Of a DNA stretch of 64,000 nt, positions 61,602 to 64,000 are shown piece by piece. The stretch spans positions 62,001 through 126,000 of the forward strand of contig NZ_MPNT01000012.1 in assembly GCF_001907675.1 (NCBI RefSeq), read 5' to 3'. A program made the position numbers and the translations under genes. Under the pieces are notes generated by a model. That model was given only the letters and a program-made list of their open reading frames with translations, was not told where the DNA came from and did no database searches. The stretch comes from Mycobacterium paraffinicum. Its GTDB lineage: Bacteria; Actinomycetota; Actinomycetes; Mycobacteriales; Mycobacteriaceae. Position 1 is the stretch's first letter; every line of letters starts with the position of its first letter.

Positions 61602-61629
61602 CCGAACTTGACACAAGTGTCAAGTTCGG
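61602..61629. promoter_or_regulatory. 28-bp near-perfect palindrome, TetR operator candidate
   Basis: Arms CCGAACTTGACAC (61602-61614) and GTGTCAAGTTCGG (61617-61629) are exact reverse complements around a central AA. It lies 47 bp before the amidohydrolase start and 74 bp before the TetR start, and contains the TGACAC..GTGTCA core. Confidence 0.72.
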
Positions 61630-61675
61630 CGAAGCTCATAGCCAAGCCCATAGTCGAGTAGCGAGAGGCACCACG

Positions 61676-62905
61676 ATGACGCAGTTCACCGACGCACCGA
61701 TCTTCGATGCCGATCAGCACATGTATGAGACCCCCGATGCGCTGACGAAATATCTGCCGAAGGAGTTCCAGTCCAAGGTGCAGTTCGTCCAGATCGGCAG
61801 GCACACCCGCATCGCGATCCTGAACAAGATCACCGACTACATGCCGAACCCGACGTTCGAACGGGTCGCAGCCCCCGGCGCGCACGAGAAGTTCTACTCG
61901 GGCCAAAACCCCGAGGGCCTGTCGATGCGAGAGATGTCCGGTCGTGGCATCGACACCCCGCCGGGCGCGCGCAACCCCGAGGACCGGATCGCCGAGCTCG
62001 ACCGCCAGGGCGTCGACGCGTGCCTGAACTACCCGACGCTGGCCAACCTCGTCGAGCACTCATCGGCTGAGGATCCCGACCTGACCGTGGCGATCATCCA
62101 TGCGCTGAACCAATGGATGCTGGAGCATTGGGGGTTCAACCACGCCAACCGGGTGTACTCGACGCCGGTGCTCAACCTCGGCCTGGTCGACGCAGCGCGA
62201 CGCGAGCTCGAGTACATCCTGGACAACGGCGCCAAGGTCGCGCTCATCAAGCCGGCGCCAGTCAATGGATATAAGGGCTGGCGGTCCCCCGCGCTGCCCG
62301 AGTTCGATCCGTTCTGGCGCGAGGTCGAGGACGCAGGCCTACCGATTGTGTTGCACGCCAGCCAACCTCCGCTGCAGGAGTACATCGACAAGTGGGAGCC
62401 GCCGTCGACCAGCAGCGCGTTCGAGATGTCGGCGTTCAAGTGGACCGCGCTGGGCCACCGAGAGATCGCCGACATGTTGACCAGCCTGATCTGCCACGGC
62501 ACGTTGACCCGATTCCCGAAGTTGCGTATCGCCAGCGTCGAGAACGGCAGCGCATGGATCAAGCCGCTGTTCGACGACCTGCAGTCGACATACGGCAAGA
62601 TGCCGCAGAACTTCCCCGAGCATCCGCACGACGTGTTCCGACGCAACATCTGGGTCAGCCCGTTCTGGGAGGGTTCCGTGGCCGACGTCGTACAGACCGT
62701 CGGATGGGACAAGGTGATGTTCGGCTCGGATTGGCCGCATCCCGAGGGCTTGGCGGAGCCAAAGCGCTATTGGCAGTACGCCGAGGGTATGGACGAGCGT
62801 CGCACCTATGACTTCATGGGTGACAACGCCCGTCGCTTCATGGGGCTGCCGATCGCCAACCCCGACCCAGACGCCGTCAAGCCCCCGCAAATGGCGAACG
62901 CCTAA
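61676..62905 (+). CDS. Metal-dependent amidohydrolase (amidohydrolase-2 family)
   Basis: 409 residues from ATG 61676. The start MTQFTDAPIFDADQHMYETP carries the D-x-H metal motif. Further segments are GLPIVLHASQPPLQEYID and VMFGSDWPHPEGLAEPKRYW. It is clearly of the same broad family as the 50979 protein but only distantly similar. It is divergent from a TetR gene with strong operators between. The open frame back to 61193 overlaps TetR and is not real. Confidence 0.9.
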   Translation: MTQFTDAPIFDADQHMYETPDALTKYLPKEFQSKVQFVQIGRHTRIAILNKITDYMPNPTFERVAAPGAHEKFYSGQNPEGLSMREMSGRGIDTPPGARNPEDRIAELDRQGVDACLNYPTLANLVEHSSAEDPDLTVAIIHALNQWMLEHWGFNHANRVYSTPVLNLGLVDAARRELEYILDNGAKVALIKPAPVNGYKGWRSPALPEFDPFWREVEDAGLPIVLHASQPPLQEYIDKWEPPSTSSAFEMSAFKWTALGHREIADMLTSLICHGTLTRFPKLRIASVENGSAWIKPLFDDLQSTYGKMPQNFPEHPHDVFRRNIWVSPFWEGSVADVVQTVGWDKVMFGSDWPHPEGLAEPKRYWQYAEGMDERRTYDFMGDNARRFMGLPIANPDPDAVKPPQMANA

Positions 62906-63038
62906 GTCACCGACAGTCCGCAGCAGCCAACAGCGCAGGAGGCCACACGTAGCGCTAACAGCCATTTAGTAAGCACGCCTAACTTTTCGGGTAGGCTCGG
63001 AATAGCTCGTTTCGCCGAGAGCCACGAAAGGGACCGTG

Positions 63039-63980
63039 ATGGCCAGAACCGACAATGACACGTGGGACATCAACGAGAGCGTCGGCGCCACCGCCTTAGG
63101 GGTTGCCGGCGGGCGGGCCGCGGAGACCAACAGCGCCGATCCGCTGATCAGCGATCCCTACGCAAAACTGTTCCTCGAAGCTGCCGGCGACGGCATCTGG
63201 CGGGTTTATCTGGACGATGAGTTACCGGCCGAATTGGTCGGTGCCGATCCACAATTCGAGGACCGGATGCAGGCGATGCTGGGCTATACGGCGTGCCGGA
63301 CGAAGTTCTTCGACGACTACTTTCTGGGGGCGGCCGGCGAAGGCATCCGGCAGATCGTGATCCTGGCGGCCGGTCTGGACTCACGCGCCTGGCGACTCGC
63401 CTGGCCCGCAGGGTGTGTGGTCTACGAGATCGATCAGCCGAAGGTGCTGGAATTCAAGATCGGCACCTTGAAATCGCATGCGGTCGACTCGATCGCTTCT
63501 CATGTCAGCGTCGGCGTCGACCTCCGTCTGGATTGGCCGAAGGCACTGGTGCAGGCCGGGTTTGACGCGTCGGCCCCGACGGCGTGGTCGGCGGAAGGGC
63601 TGTTGCCTTATCTAACAGCCGATGCCCAGGACCTGTTGTTCGATCGAATTCAGTCGCTCAGCGCTCCCGGGAGCCGTGTCGCGGTCGAAGCGTTCACCAA
63701 CGAGTTCTTCAGCCCAGAGAGTTTCGCGCGTCGCGAGGAGCAAACGGAACGCTACCGACAGGCCGCAATCAAGCTGGGCGGCAAAGACATCACCGAGTCT
63801 GGCAACCTGCTCTATGAAGAAGAGCGAACCGAGGTCGTCGACTGGCTGCAAGCGCATGGCTGGACTGTCACCGCTGCGACTAGCGCAGAGGATCTGATGG
63901 CCGCAAGCAACCGAGCCGTCCCGGCGGGCCTCGATGCCGCCGTCCCGGAAAGCGTGTTCGTCGAAGGCCGGCTGCGCTGA
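63039..63980 (+). CDS. SAM-dependent methyltransferase, TIGR00027 family
   Basis: 313 residues from ATG 63039 (GTG 63036 is an alternative). The start [20 protein letters not shown] and the motifs [20 protein letters not shown] and [13 protein letters not shown] identify the family of leucine-carboxymethyltransferase-like SAM enzymes that is strongly expanded in mycobacteria. The substrate is unknown. It lies 130 bp after the amidohydrolase with its own probable promoter, and does not look like part of that operon. Confidence 0.9.
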   Translation: MARTDNDTWDINESVGATALGVAGGRAAETNSADPLISDPYAKLFLEAAGDGIWRVYLDDELPAELVGADPQFEDRMQAMLGYTACRTKFFDDYFLGAAGEGIRQIVILAAGLDSRAWRLAWPAGCVVYEIDQPKVLEFKIGTLKSHAVDSIASHVSVGVDLRLDWPKALVQAGFDASAPTAWSAEGLLPYLTADAQDLLFDRIQSLSAPGSRVAVEAFTNEFFSPESFARREEQTERYRQAAIKLGGKDITESGNLLYEEERTEVVDWLQAHGWTVTAATSAEDLMAASNRAVPAGLDAAVPESVFVEGRLR

Positions 63981-64000
63981 CCCCACCGACCCGCCCGATA

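Noticed and set aside
62960..63035. ATTTAGTAAGC before the methyltransferase as a seventh copy of the ACATRGNTWACTWRGT motif
   Set aside because: Only a few bases match and the invariant ACAT and ACTWRGT positions are not kept.

Overview
The window is high-GC actinobacterial DNA, almost certainly from a mycobacterium (Mycobacterium/Mycolicibacterium type). Signs of this are a mycofactocin-type short-chain dehydrogenase, a WS/DGAT wax-ester/triacylglycerol synthase, many acyl-CoA dehydrogenases (ACADs) including split and fused forms, thiolase-like/DUF35 pairs, a tandem-fused TetR regulator of the kind known from Mce3R, a TIGR00027-type methyltransferase, and frequent GTG starts with 1-8 base overlaps. 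I see no tRNA, rRNA, insertion sequence, phage gene or CRISPR array. Nearly everything is catabolic.

Region 1 (1-15.3 kb) looks like an aromatic-acid catabolic island. Minus-strand genes encode an ACAD (cut by the window edge) and a meta-cleavage lower pathway: C-C bond hydrolase, 2-oxo-alkenoate hydratase and HpcH/HpaI aldolase. Divergently, one long plus-strand run carries a small protein, a thiolase-like/DUF35 pair, Rieske dioxygenase alpha and beta subunits, a CoA ligase, a crotonase, an aldehyde dehydrogenase, a flavin-reductase-like protein, an ACAD, a luciferase-like oxidoreductase, a hydrolase and a thioesterase. No ring-cleavage dioxygenase, diol dehydrogenase or Rieske electron-transfer partner is present in the window.

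Region 2 (15.3-37.4 kb) is the most interesting. A minus-strand operon reads SDR, aldehyde dehydrogenase, linalool dehydratase/isomerase (Ldi)-like membrane protein, acyl-CoA synthetase and CaiB CoA-transferase. That is the enzyme order needed to turn a tertiary or allylic terpene alcohol into an acyl-CoA. Divergent from it are a double CaiB protein, a thiolase-like protein, an epimerase-like SDR and a WS/DGAT. After these come hydrolases, an SDR, a cytochrome P450, a second CaiB paralogue of identical length and a TetR regulator.

Region 3 (37.4-49.6 kb) is a beta-oxidation-like set: hydrolase, two crotonases, four ACAD genes (one short beta-type, one two-domain fusion), a large MaoC-like protein, a mycofactocin-type SDR, a CoA ligase and a 3Fe-4S ferredoxin. 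Region 4 (49.8-64 kb) has another ACAD, two amidohydrolases, a tandem TetR protein, a ligase/thiolase-like/MaoC operon divergent from thiolase/DUF35/DUF2889, a TetR/PNPOx operon and a methyltransferase.

Two recurring non-coding motifs tie this together. Six copies of ACATRGNTWACTWRGT lie in promoter regions of regions 2 and 3 and suggest one regulon. A second family, TGAC-N6-GTCA (consensus TGACAC..GTGTCA), lies in promoter regions of regions 1 and 4. It includes a 28-bp palindrome in front of a TetR gene, and related 20-bp tandem direct repeats lie in front of the tandem TetR gene. Motif calls were made by eye and were not tested statistically.
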